From Paracoccus sp. (in: a-proteobacteria) (lineage in GTDB: Bacteria > Pseudomonadota > Alphaproteobacteria > Rhodobacterales > Rhodobacteraceae), in the NCBI GenBank assembly GCA_018056045.1, contig JAGPGI010000015.1, positions 1-15,753 of the forward strand: a stretch of DNA of 15,753 nucleotides. Direction: 5' to 3'. Shown here one piece after another: positions 1-6,679 of this stretch. Both the position numbers and the translations under genes were made by a program. Numbering within the stretch: position 1 is the stretch's first letter; each line of letters opens with the position of its first letter. Under the pieces are notes generated by a model. The model saw only the letters and a list, made by a program, of their open reading frames with translations. It was not told where the DNA came from and searched no databases.

Positions 1-14
1 GGGCGCATGCCTGA
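1..14 (+). CDS. Possible 3' tail of an upstream que gene (partial)
   Basis: A TGA at 12-14 shares its A with the queD ATG at 14, giving the TGATG junction typical of coupled genes. If that frame is coding, the last codons read Ala-His-Ala-stop. Only four codons are visible, so identity cannot be read. By operon logic the likely gene is queC (7-cyano-7-deazaguanine synthase), the one preQ0 step missing from queD-queE-queF here. That is inference only. Confidence 0.3.
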
Positions 15-367
15 TGTATCGGATCAGCAAGGAATTCCATTTCTCGGCCTCGCACCGGCTTGATCATTTGCCGGCGGATCATCAATGCGCGCGGCTGCAC
101 GGGCACAATTATGTGGTCATGGTCGAGCTGGCCTCGGCCACGCTGAACAGCGACGGGTTTGTCCGCGACTATCACGAGCTTTCGCCGCTAAAGGATTATA
201 TTGACGGGACATTCGACCATCGGCACCTGAACGACGTGCTGGATGTCCCCTCCACCGCCGAGAATATGGCCCGGCATTTCCACGACTGGTGCAAGGCCCG
301 CTGGCCCGAAACGGCGGCGGTGAGGGTTTCGGAAACGCCCAAGACCTGGGCCGAGTATCGGCCATGA
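14..367 (+). CDS. queD: 6-carboxy-5,6,7,8-tetrahydropterin synthase
   Basis: This 117-residue protein belongs to the PTPS/QueD family, which converts 7,8-dihydroneopterin triphosphate to 6-carboxytetrahydropterin, the second step of queuosine precursor synthesis. The zinc-site histidines are visible as H14 (in SASHRL) and H29/H31 (in LHGHNY). The catalytic cysteine is C25 (HQCARLHGH), followed by the Asp-His pair D68/H69 (FDHRH) and E107 near the end (SETPKT). Length matches bacterial QueD. The ATG at 14 overlaps a TGA at 12-14, and the queE start overlaps the queD stop by 4 bp (ATGA at 364-367), so translation of the operon is probably coupled. The ribosome binding site falls at the window edge and cannot be judged. 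Confidence 0.95.
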   Translation: MYRISKEFHFSASHRLDHLPADHQCARLHGHNYVVMVELASATLNSDGFVRDYHELSPLKDYIDGTFDHRHLNDVLDVPSTAENMARHFHDWCKARWPETAAVRVSETPKTWAEYRP

Positions 368-1074
368 GCAGCTTGCGCATTGCCGAGATATTCGGCCCGA
401 CCATTCAGGGCGAGGGCGTGCTGATCGGCGAGCCCACCGTCTTCATTCGCGCCGGCGGCTGTGACTATCGGTGCAGCTGGTGCGATTCCCTTCATGCGGT
501 GGAGAGCCGATATCGCCATGACTGGGCGGCGATGACGCCGGATCAGGTCTGGACAAGGGTGCAGGATCTGTCGGGCGGGCGGGCGCTGACGGTATCAATC
601 TCGGGGGGGAACCCGGCGATTCAGGATTTCGGTCCGGTGATCGCGCTGGGGCGGGCGCAGGGCTATGGCTTTGCCTGCGAGACGCAGGGATCCATTGCGC
701 GGGACTGGTTCGCGGATCTGGCGACGCTGGTCCTGAGCCCCAAGCCCCCCTCCAGCGGCGAGGTGGTGGATTGGGCGGCGTTTGATGCCTGCCTTGCCGC
801 CGCCGGATCGGGGCCGCAGGTGGTGATGAAGATCGTGGTCTTTGACGAGGCGGATTACGCATGGGCGCAGGCGGCGGCGGCGCGCTATCCGGCGCTGCCG
901 CTATACCTGCAGCCCGGCAATCCCGAAAGCGACCCGGCATCGCCGGTCGATCTGCAATCCTGCATCGACCGCCTCCACTGGCTGATCGAAAAGGTGACCG
1001 GCGACGGCTGGTTCGCCCCCCGCGTGCTGCCACAACTGCATGTGCTGGTCTGGGGCAACAAGCGCGGCGTCTGA
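364..1074 (+). CDS. queE: 7-carboxy-7-deazaguanine synthase (radical SAM)
   Basis: This 236-residue enzyme turns 6-carboxytetrahydropterin into 7-carboxy-7-deazaguanine, using S-adenosylmethionine and a [4Fe-4S] cluster. The cluster ligands are C33, C37 and C40 in [12 protein letters not shown], the radical SAM CX3CX2C motif. The N-terminal GPTIQGEG at 11-18 is typical of QueE, and SGGNP at 80-84 corresponds to the SAM-binding GGEP motif of radical SAM enzymes, here with Asn in place of Glu. I chose the ATG at 364 because it overlaps the queD stop and begins exactly where family homology does. The open frame reaches further upstream, to an ATG at 289, but that part only overlaps queD in another frame. 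Confidence 0.95.
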   Translation: MSSLRIAEIFGPTIQGEGVLIGEPTVFIRAGGCDYRCSWCDSLHAVESRYRHDWAAMTPDQVWTRVQDLSGGRALTVSISGGNPAIQDFGPVIALGRAQGYGFACETQGSIARDWFADLATLVLSPKPPSSGEVVDWAAFDACLAAAGSGPQVVMKIVVFDEADYAWAQAAAARYPALPLYLQPGNPESDPASPVDLQSCIDRLHWLIEKVTGDGWFAPRVLPQLHVLVWGNKRGV

Positions 1075-1085
1075 AAGGAAGAACC

Positions 1086-1550
1086 ATGACCGAGAATATC
1101 TATGGCGGGCTGAAACAGCTGGGCGGCGCCACCGTCCTGCCCGAAAACCCCGAGGCGGCCGAGCTGGAGCGGGTCAAAAATCCGCAGGCCGATACCGCCT
1201 ATAACGTGCGCTTCACCGCGCCCGAATTCACCTCGCTTTGCCCGATGACCGGACAGCCCGATTTCGCGCATCTGGTGATCGACTATGTGCCGGGTGAGTG
1301 GCTGGTCGAAAGCAAGTCGCTGAAGCTGTATCTGGGGTCGTTCCGCAATCACGGCGCCTTTCACGAGGATTGCACCGTCAGTATCGGCCGGCGGCTGGCT
1401 GATTTCCTTGCGCCGCAATGGCTGCGGATCGGCGGCTATTGGTATCCGCGCGGCGGCATGCCGATTGATGTCTTCTGGCAGACGGGGCCGTTGCCGGGCA
1501 GCGTCTGGATCCCGGATCAAGGCGTGCCGCCCTATCGCGGACGCGGCTAG
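1086..1550 (+). CDS. queF: NADPH-dependent 7-cyano-7-deazaguanine (preQ0) reductase, type I
   Basis: This 154-residue protein reduces the nitrile of preQ0 to the amine preQ1 with two NADPH, the last soluble step before insertion into tRNA. The nucleophilic cysteine is C52 in [12 protein letters not shown], with the acid D59 seven residues on. The QueF signature follows as ESKSLKLY at 75-82, then FRNHGAFHE at 87-94. The short single-domain length marks the unimodular type I form (Bacillus-like), not the duplicated E. coli form. The ATG at 1086 has AAAGGA about 6 bp upstream, and the gap from queE is 11 bp, so it belongs to the same operon. It ends six bases before the stop of the convergent membrane protein gene. 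Confidence 0.95.
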   Translation: MTENIYGGLKQLGGATVLPENPEAAELERVKNPQADTAYNVRFTAPEFTSLCPMTGQPDFAHLVIDYVPGEWLVESKSLKLYLGSFRNHGAFHEDCTVSIGRRLADFLAPQWLRIGGYWYPRGGMPIDVFWQTGPLPGSVWIPDQGVPPYRGRG

Positions 1551-1556
1551 GGGCGG

Positions 1557-2951
1557 CTACAGGATCTGCGCGAGCAGCAGCACCCAGAGCGACAGGACCA
1601 CCCCCATCACCGCCGCATAGGCGCCGTTCCAGATCAGCCCGGCCTGACGCGCCGGGACCTTGCCCAGCGACCCCGCCATCAGCACCGATGCGGTAAAGGG
1701 CGAGGTCACGCCGCTGAGCGCCCAGCCTCCGGTGATCGCGGCGACGACCACGGTCGGGCTGAGGCCCATCGCCTCGGGCGTCGGCAACAGCGGCACCATC
1801 AGCGAGACCGACAGGATCGGGTTCATGCCAAGCTGCCCGGTCAGCGGGATGATCCAGACCAGCGCCACAAGGATGACCCGCGGCGGGATCGCCGACAGGT
1901 CCAGCCCTGCCTGCGCCATCAGCGGCACCAGCAGGAACGAGCCGAGGCTGCCGATGAAGGCCGCCATGAACAGAAGCAGGATCTCGCCGCGATAGCCGGG
2001 CAGTTCGCGGGTCACGAACTCGGCGATGCGTCCGCCGGTATAGGCCAGCGCGTCGCTGCCGGTCTGGCGGCGCTGGATATAGATCCAGATGATGGCGATG
2101 GCGGGCACCAGCGACATGACCGCGCCGATCACCTCGACCCCGGTCAGCAGATGCAGGATGACGACGCCGGCGACGACCACGCCCAGAAGCAAAAGCAGCG
2201 GCCGCAGATGGATCAGCCAGCGCCCGGTTTCGGTCGCGCGGGGCGGCGGCGGATGGGCAAGACGCGGCTTGAAGGCCGTGTCCAGCGCCCAGCCCCCCAG
2301 CATCAGCAGCATGGCGCTGACCAGACAGGGCAGGACGACATCGTTCCAGCGCGCCCCCGCCACCAGCGAGGTGCTGATGACCATGGAAAAGCCAAGCGGC
2401 GACCAGCACAGCGTCGCCGCAAAGCCGCGCTGGATCGCGATGAGCATGCGGCGGGTGCGGTGGCGGCGGATCTCGGGGTCAGGCTCGCGCGCGGCGCTTT
2501 CGGTCGCGAGCGAGCCGAGCAGCGCGATCGAGCCGTAAAGCAGGATCAGCCCGAAAAGATGCCCGCCGATGGTCAGCGCCAGATAGCGCAGGCCGGGCGG
2601 CTGGCGGGCCAGAAAGCGGCCGGTCTCGACGATTTCGACCGAGGTGACGGCGGCGCTGCGGATGGCCGACAACGCGGTAAACAGCGCCACGATCAGGCTG
2701 CCGCTGCGGATTGCGGCGGTGACGCCGGACAGCCAGTCGTCATGGATCAGCGCCGCCCAGACGACCAGCACGAGGCCGATCACCACGAAAGCCAGCCTTG
2801 AGGGGCGCGCATCCAGACTGAAGACCGCGACGGCGGCGAGGGCAAAGAGGCCGGCAAGGATGGCGGCCGGAGTGCCGCCGCCATATTCGCCCCAGATCAC
2901 GCAGAGCATGACCGCCGCCGGCAGGATGCCCGCCAGTCCGGAAATCCGCAT
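1557..2951 (-). CDS. Polytopic inner-membrane protein, ion-transporter-superfamily-like, substrate unknown
   Basis: The protein has 464 residues with roughly a dozen hydrophobic stretches. I do not recognise a named family. Each half carries a similar Gly/Ser/Pro-rich hairpin-like segment: ATLCWSPLGFSM at 179-190 and GGWALSGVTSPFTASVL at 408-424. A GQLGMNPI motif lies at 372-379. Paired re-entrant loops of this kind are a hallmark of the ion transporter superfamily (ArsB, DASS, CitMHS, lactate permeases), so a secondary carrier is inferred. The cytoplasmic linker at about 229-245 is rich in Pro and Arg. I chose the ATG at 2951: the frame stays open upstream to a TTG at 3086, but that stretch is Pro-rich and hydrophilic and the TTG is part of the predicted -35 box. 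The gene is convergent with queF and divergent from the spike-like cassette. Confidence 0.8.
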   Translation of the reverse strand: MRISGLAGILPAAVMLCVIWGEYGGGTPAAILAGLFALAAVAVFSLDARPSRLAFVVIGLVLVVWAALIHDDWLSGVTAAIRSGSLIVALFTALSAIRSAAVTSVEIVETGRFLARQPPGLRYLALTIGGHLFGLILLYGSIALLGSLATESAAREPDPEIRRHRTRRMLIAIQRGFAATLCWSPLGFSMVISTSLVAGARWNDVVLPCLVSAMLLMLGGWALDTAFKPRLAHPPPPRATETGRWLIHLRPLLLLLGVVVAGVVILHLLTGVEVIGAVMSLVPAIAIIWIYIQRRQTGSDALAYTGGRIAEFVTRELPGYRGEILLLFMAAFIGSLGSFLLVPLMAQAGLDLSAIPPRVILVALVWIIPLTGQLGMNPILSVSLMVPLLPTPEAMGLSPTVVVAAITGGWALSGVTSPFTASVLMAGSLGKVPARQAGLIWNGAYAAVMGVVLSLWVLLLAQIL

Positions 2952-3057
2952 CGCCTCAGGCAAGGGGGCCTCGCGCGGGTTTGGGCAGGGATCTGGCTGG
3001 CTGGCGCATTGCTGGAACTCGGGCTTGCCGGTGCGGGGGAAATCCGCCCGGGCCGGC

Positions 3058-3086
3058 AGGATTGCCGGAACGCCGGGGCATGTCAA
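3058..3086 (-). promoter_or_regulatory. Predicted sigma70-type promoter for the membrane protein gene
   Basis: Reading the minus strand, a perfect -35 TTGACA (3086 to 3081) is followed after 17 bp by a weak -10, AATCCT (3063 to 3058). This would give a leader of about 100 nt before the ATG at 2951. The 230-bp divergent gap (2952-3181) also contains a lone GATAAT at 3141-3146 on the plus strand, but no convincing -35 partner lies at the right distance, so the promoter for the plus-strand cassette is not identified. Confidence 0.45.
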
Positions 3087-3181
3087 ATGCCGACCCCGGA
3101 CGTTGCATCGCGCCGAACGGCAACTGGCTGCAACCTGCCCGATAATGGCCGCGCCTTTCGGAATGAGCAGAGGATGAAGAG

Positions 3182-3634
3182 ATGCCGAACAAAGCCACAG
3201 TCAGGGGTGTCCTGATGGATGCCACACTCGCCCCGATCGCCGAGGGCAAGATCATCGCCACGCTGAACGGATCCGACGTCTTTGACGACGGAATTCAGGT
3301 GGTCACCCAGAAAGTCGAGACCACGACCAACGCCGAGGGCGAATGGGCGGTGGATCTGATCGTCAATGGCGAGGGCGACGGCGCCAGCACCACCTGGACG
3401 ATCGAGGGCTATGACCAGTATGTCGCGCGGGTCTTCGCGGTGAAGTCCCTGTTCATCCCGGTGGATCTGGACATCACGCTGGGCGATCTGGAAAAGACCA
3501 GCCCGCAGAACCTGCGCGCGGCGCAGGATGCCGGCATTGCCCGGCTGATCGTCGTTGCCGCCTACAGCGAATACACGGCGCTGCCCGAATCGCAGCGCCG
3601 GGCCAGCGATCTCGTTCTGGTGAAGGGGGTCTGA
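3182..3634 (+). CDS. Small beta-sandwich protein, phage/GTA surface-protein-like
   Basis: This 150-residue soluble protein has no signal peptide or membrane segment. The N-terminal ~100 residues alternate in a beta pattern, with NGSDVFDDG and TTTNAEGEWAVDLIVNGEG resembling the transthyretin/carboxypeptidase-regulatory-like fold that phage tail and spike proteins often use as a base or adaptor. The last ~45 residues (from about 105) look helical and end in SDLVLVKGV. The ATG at 3182 is preceded by a purine-rich GAGGATGAAGAG, a plausible ribosome binding site. It is the first gene of a three-gene unit, and the next ATG lies one base after its stop. The role is inferred from its neighbours: the virion-proximal part of a receptor-binding fibre. 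I do not recognise a named family. Confidence 0.75.
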   Translation: MPNKATVRGVLMDATLAPIAEGKIIATLNGSDVFDDGIQVVTQKVETTTNAEGEWAVDLIVNGEGDGASTTWTIEGYDQYVARVFAVKSLFIPVDLDITLGDLEKTSPQNLRAAQDAGIARLIVVAAYSEYTALPESQRRASDLVLVKGV

Positions 3635-3635
3635 C

Positions 3636-5273
3636 ATGCCGGTCACGATTTATGGCGGTATCCGGCGCAGCCTGTTCGATGGCGTGGACCGCGTCTATCT
3701 GGGCGGCGAGACCATCACCCTGCGTGATGCCGAGGGCGGGACGCTGATCGGCGCCTCGGTCTCGGAGGTGGCGCCGCTGGTCATCCAGAACCCGGCGATC
3801 CAGCCGGCGGATGCGGTGCTTGGCGACACCATCACGCTGAGCCTCGGACTGGCCGAGGGCGACCCGGCGCCGCTGGGCGTCTGGGGGCTGACCCGCGATG
3901 GCGTGGCGGTCACCGGGGCGGTGAACCCGGAGACGATGCGCATGGAGCTGACCCAGCCGGGCACCTATGTGCTGAGCGTCGCATGGAGCAACTCGGCCGG
4001 CAGCGTCAACGCCGAGGCCGCGACGTTGACGGTGGCGGTGCCGATCCCCGATGTCGCCCCCGAGATCACCCGCCTCGCCGATATCCTGCCCGGGACGGCC
4101 GAGCTTGACGATGTGGTGACGCTGGACCTTGGCGCCGCGCGGGGCACACCGGAACCTGCGGCCGAGTGGGACTTCACCCGCGACGGGGTCTCGATCAAGG
4201 GCAGCGTCGATGTGGAGGCGATGACGGTCGTTCTGGCCGCGCCGGGCGACTATCGCCTGACCGTCGGCTGGAGAAACCGCGCGGGCTTGGCCAGCGCCAT
4301 GCCGGTCGTGCTGACCGTTGCCGATCCCGGCGAGGTCACGCCGCCCGCCGTCGCGCCCGCGGTGACCCGCCAGCCGGCCATCTCGCCGGCGATGGCGGCG
4401 ATCGGCGGCCGCATCACGCTGGATCTGGGCACGGCATCGGGAACGCCGGCGCCGGTGGCAAGCTGGGACCTGACCCTGAACGGGGTGTCGATCCGGGGCG
4501 GGGTCGAACCGCAGGCGCTGAGCATGGACCTGACCCAGTCGGGCACCTATGTGCTGACGGTCGGCTGGGCCAACAGCGCCGGCAATGTCTCGGCGCAGGC
4601 CGCGACGCTGAACGTGGCCGCCCTGCCGCCTGCGCCGACGATCAATTACGACACGCAGGCGCTGGCCTATTTCGATGCCGCGACCAGCTTTGCGGGCAGC
4701 GCCAGCGACGTGACCTCGGTGACGGCGCGCGGCACCGGCGGCTATGTCTTTGCCAAGAACGGCGCCGGCGCCGCGATCCAGCGCACCGCGCAGGGCTTTG
4801 TCTTTGCCAATGGCCAGTTCCTGCAATCGCAGGCGCTGAGCGCGCAACCGACCACGGACGGGGTCTTTGCCGTGATCGACTGCACGCTGACCAGCTATGG
4901 TTCGAGCCTTGGCCAGATCCTCGACGGCGCGGGCGGGCATGTGAAGATCCGCAATACCTCGGGCACCTTGCAGGTCATCGGGCAGGATGACAGCACCGTG
5001 GCCGTGACGCTGGGCTCGGTTGCCTATGGCCAGCGGACGATCCTGGCGGGGATGCTCGATGACGTGCTGAATCTGGTGGCCGGGATCGATACCGCCGGCG
5101 GTCAGGTCTCGGCGCCCCATGGCGGGCTGACCGACCCCGAGCCGTCCCGGGTCATGACCGGCCGCTACATCCATGGCACCATCCACCGTCTGGCCATTGT
5201 CGGCCGGCCCGAGGGTCAGGCCTGGCCTGTCACCATGCGTGAGGTTTACGAGGATTTTCAGCGGGGGGAGTGA
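3636..5273 (+). CDS. Ig-repeat and lectin-like fibre protein
   Basis: This 545-residue protein has no signal peptide. Residues 1-45 form a short cap (MPVTIYGGIRRSLFDGVDRV...). Three Ig-like repeats of about 89 residues follow at 46-134, 141-229 and 240-328. Each carries a central W followed by D/G-L/F-T, then a (D/N)GV turn, and closes with PG(T/D)Y, V-x-W and an N-x-AG turn (SG replaces PG in repeat 3). Residues 332-545 look like a concanavalin A/LamG-type beta-sandwich (AYFDAATSF at the start, GRYIHGTIHRLAIVGR near the end), typical of carbohydrate-binding domains in tail fibres. The stop overlaps the next gene's GTG by 4 bp. The likely role is binding a cell-surface glycan as part of a phage-like or GTA-like particle; a cytoplasmic or lysis-released adhesin is the alternative. 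Confidence 0.75.
   Translation: MPVTIYGGIRRSLFDGVDRVYLGGETITLRDAEGGTLIGASVSEVAPLVIQNPAIQPADAVLGDTITLSLGLAEGDPAPLGVWGLTRDGVAVTGAVNPETMRMELTQPGTYVLSVAWSNSAGSVNAEAATLTVAVPIPDVAPEITRLADILPGTAELDDVVTLDLGAARGTPEPAAEWDFTRDGVSIKGSVDVEAMTVVLAAPGDYRLTVGWRNRAGLASAMPVVLTVADPGEVTPPAVAPAVTRQPAISPAMAAIGGRITLDLGTASGTPAPVASWDLTLNGVSIRGGVEPQALSMDLTQSGTYVLTVGWANSAGNVSAQAATLNVAALPPAPTINYDTQALAYFDAATSFAGSASDVTSVTARGTGGYVFAKNGAGAAIQRTAQGFVFANGQFLQSQALSAQPTTDGVFAVIDCTLTSYGSSLGQILDGAGGHVKIRNTSGTLQVIGQDDSTVAVTLGSVAYGQRTILAGMLDDVLNLVAGIDTAGGQVSAPHGGLTDPEPSRVMTGRYIHGTIHRLAIVGRPEGQAWPVTMREVYEDFQRGE
3771..4619 (+). repeat. Three tandem Ig-like domain repeats within the fibre gene
   Basis: The repeat units map to about 3771-4037, 4056-4322 and 4353-4619 (267 nt each, separated by 18 and 30 nt). 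Repeats 1 and 3 are closest at DNA level: 3948-3974 and 4530-4556 differ at one of 27 bases. Repeat 2 is more diverged, with PGDYRLTVGWRNRAG where repeats 1 and 3 have GTYVLSVAWSNSAG and GTYVLTVGWANSAG. The pattern fits internal duplication of a stalk module. Confidence 0.75.
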
Positions 5274-6544
5274 CGGCCCCCAGGCCTACCGTCACATCGC
5301 TTGAGATCATGCCCGTCTATGGGCAAAGCGAAAACCGCTCGCGCAATGATGCGCCGGCGATTGCGGCGGCAATGGACGCGGCGGTGGCCGGGCAGGTCTA
5401 TTACACGCATGGCATGCTGGATACGCATGGCGCGGGTGTCGGACCCGACGGGGCGGGCTGGACCGGGAGCGGGCTGGGCAGCATCGACCAGACCCGGCCC
5501 GGCAACGGCTTTGCCGCGGCCTCGGATCTGGGGCGGGTGTCGCCGGCATTCGCCCTGCAGCGGGCGCGGGCGCTGCGGCAGCGCGAGCTCGAGATGCCGG
5601 TCACCGGCCCCAGCCGTGGCGTCGTCATCGCCGATCACGGCTATGGCGGGCGGCAGATCGGGGAATGGAATCCACAGGGTGCCAGTCCGCTGGGGCGCAA
5701 CCAGCTTTACTGGATGGCCGAAAGCAAGCGTCTGGCGGATGCTCTGGGCGTGGTGATCAGCTGCCCCTATACGCTGCTTTTTCAGGGCAGCTCGGCCCGG
5801 AACCAGCCCGCCCCGGCCTATCGGGCGGATTTCGACGCCGCGCATGGCGCCACCGTGCTTGCGGCAACAACGCGGTTCGGTGCGGCCCCGCGACTGGTGG
5901 TCGTGGTCAATGGCGGCGCGGTCAATACGCTGGGCGATCTTTGCGCCACGCCGGGGGCGCAATACCGGATCGCGCAGGATTACGGCGGCATCGTCGCGAC
6001 CTGGCAGCGGGTCTTCCCGGTGGCTGACGGCCATATGAATCCCGATGGCCCGACGCAGGTGCTGATCGGGGAAACCTGCGAATGGGCGATTTCCGAGGTC
6101 GAGGCCGGCAATGACTGGAACATCGGCTGGGCGGTCGAGAAAACTGGCGCCACGGTGACGGTCGGCTTTACCCTGCGCCCGGGCGAGACGCTGATCGAGC
6201 GGGCCGGGCTTTACGATGCCTTTGGCGGCGCCGCGACCTGCCGCTATTTCGGCTTCGAGGCCGATGGCGGCATCATCGACGCGGCGCTGGATCCGCAGGG
6301 CAACACCGTCACCCTGACGCTGGTCAATCCCAATGCGGGCTGGCTGCGCTTTGCCCATCAGGCACAGGATTGCTCGGCGATGAGGGATGCCGGGGGGCGG
6401 AGCATGCCCGCGCATCGCACGACACTCTTTGCCAGCCACAGCCAGCCCAGCCGCTTTGTCGCGGGGGAAACGCTGTGGCGGGCACTGCCGGGCTTTCGTG
6501 GCCAGTTCCAGGGCGACCAGTTCCAGCCCGAGACTGCCGCCTGA
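5270..6544 (+). CDS. SGNH/sialate-O-acetylesterase-like hydrolase of the fibre cassette
   Basis: The protein has 424 residues from the GTG at 5270, which overlaps the upstream stop (GTGA). An ATG at codon 14 (5309) is the alternative start. Block I of SGNH hydrolases appears as VYGQSEN with S20 as the likely nucleophile. HGYGGRQIGEW around 123-133 supplies a glycine for the oxyanion hole, VVVVNGGAVNT around 211-220 may be the Asn block (N214), and VADGHMNPDG at 251-260 gives the Asp-His pair (D253, H255). Residues from about 265 form a beta-rich C-terminal part ending in FRGQFQGDQFQPETAA. There is no signal peptide. Phage-borne SGNH domains remove acetyl groups from capsule or O-antigen, so this is inferred to be the enzymatic partner of the fibre. 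The compact D-x-H (not DxxH) makes the active-site assignment tentative. Confidence 0.7.
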   Translation: MTAPRPTVTSLEIMPVYGQSENRSRNDAPAIAAAMDAAVAGQVYYTHGMLDTHGAGVGPDGAGWTGSGLGSIDQTRPGNGFAAASDLGRVSPAFALQRARALRQRELEMPVTGPSRGVVIADHGYGGRQIGEWNPQGASPLGRNQLYWMAESKRLADALGVVISCPYTLLFQGSSARNQPAPAYRADFDAAHGATVLAATTRFGAAPRLVVVVNGGAVNTLGDLCATPGAQYRIAQDYGGIVATWQRVFPVADGHMNPDGPTQVLIGETCEWAISEVEAGNDWNIGWAVEKTGATVTVGFTLRPGETLIERAGLYDAFGGAATCRYFGFEADGGIIDAALDPQGNTVTLTLVNPNAGWLRFAHQAQDCSAMRDAGGRSMPAHRTTLFASHSQPSRFVAGETLWRALPGFRGQFQGDQFQPETAA

Positions 6545-6568
6545 CCTGCGGCCATCCCGAAACAATCG

Positions 6569-6600
6569 CCCGACCGGCAGCGATGCCGGTCGGGAATTTC
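6569..6600 (+). terminator. Rho-independent terminator after the fibre cassette
   Basis: A perfect 10-bp stem, CCCGACCGGC at 6569-6578 and its complement at 6585-6594, encloses the 6-nt loop AGCGAT and is followed by AATTTC. It lies 25 bp after the stop of the hydrolase gene and separates the cassette from the MFS gene. The T tract is short, but the stem is strong. Confidence 0.75.
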
Positions 6601-6679
6601 ATGCCGCAAGGCCATGTTTTGCATGGACATGGCGGCGCAGGCTGAAAGACTGGCGCCGATTCGCAAGCCGGAGGCGCGC

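Noticed and set aside
2952..3086. N-terminal extension of the membrane protein to a TTG at 3086
   Set aside because: The added 45 residues are Pro-rich and hydrophilic, there is no ribosome binding site, and the TTG coincides with the predicted -35 box. The ATG at 2951 opens directly on the first hydrophobic helix.
3474..5186. Long open frame antisense to the fibre genes (570 codons)
   Set aside because: Its translation is extremely rich in Arg, Gly, His and Asp with no domain. This is the usual mirror of GC-rich codon bias, and the plus-strand genes have overlaps, ribosome binding sites and real repeats.
3182..6544. A complete prophage
   Set aside because: No integrase, repressor, terminase, capsid, portal, tape measure or lysis gene is present, no attachment-site repeats were seen, and housekeeping genes flank both sides closely.
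5258..6565. Long open frame antisense to the hydrolase gene
   Set aside because: It shows the same GC-bias mirror pattern, runs through the fibre-gene stop and has no recognisable domain.
6614..6679. Earlier ATG for the MFS transporter
   Set aside because: No good ribosome binding site, and it would add a 22-residue tail absent from the family. GGAGG sits 5 bp before the ATG at 6680.
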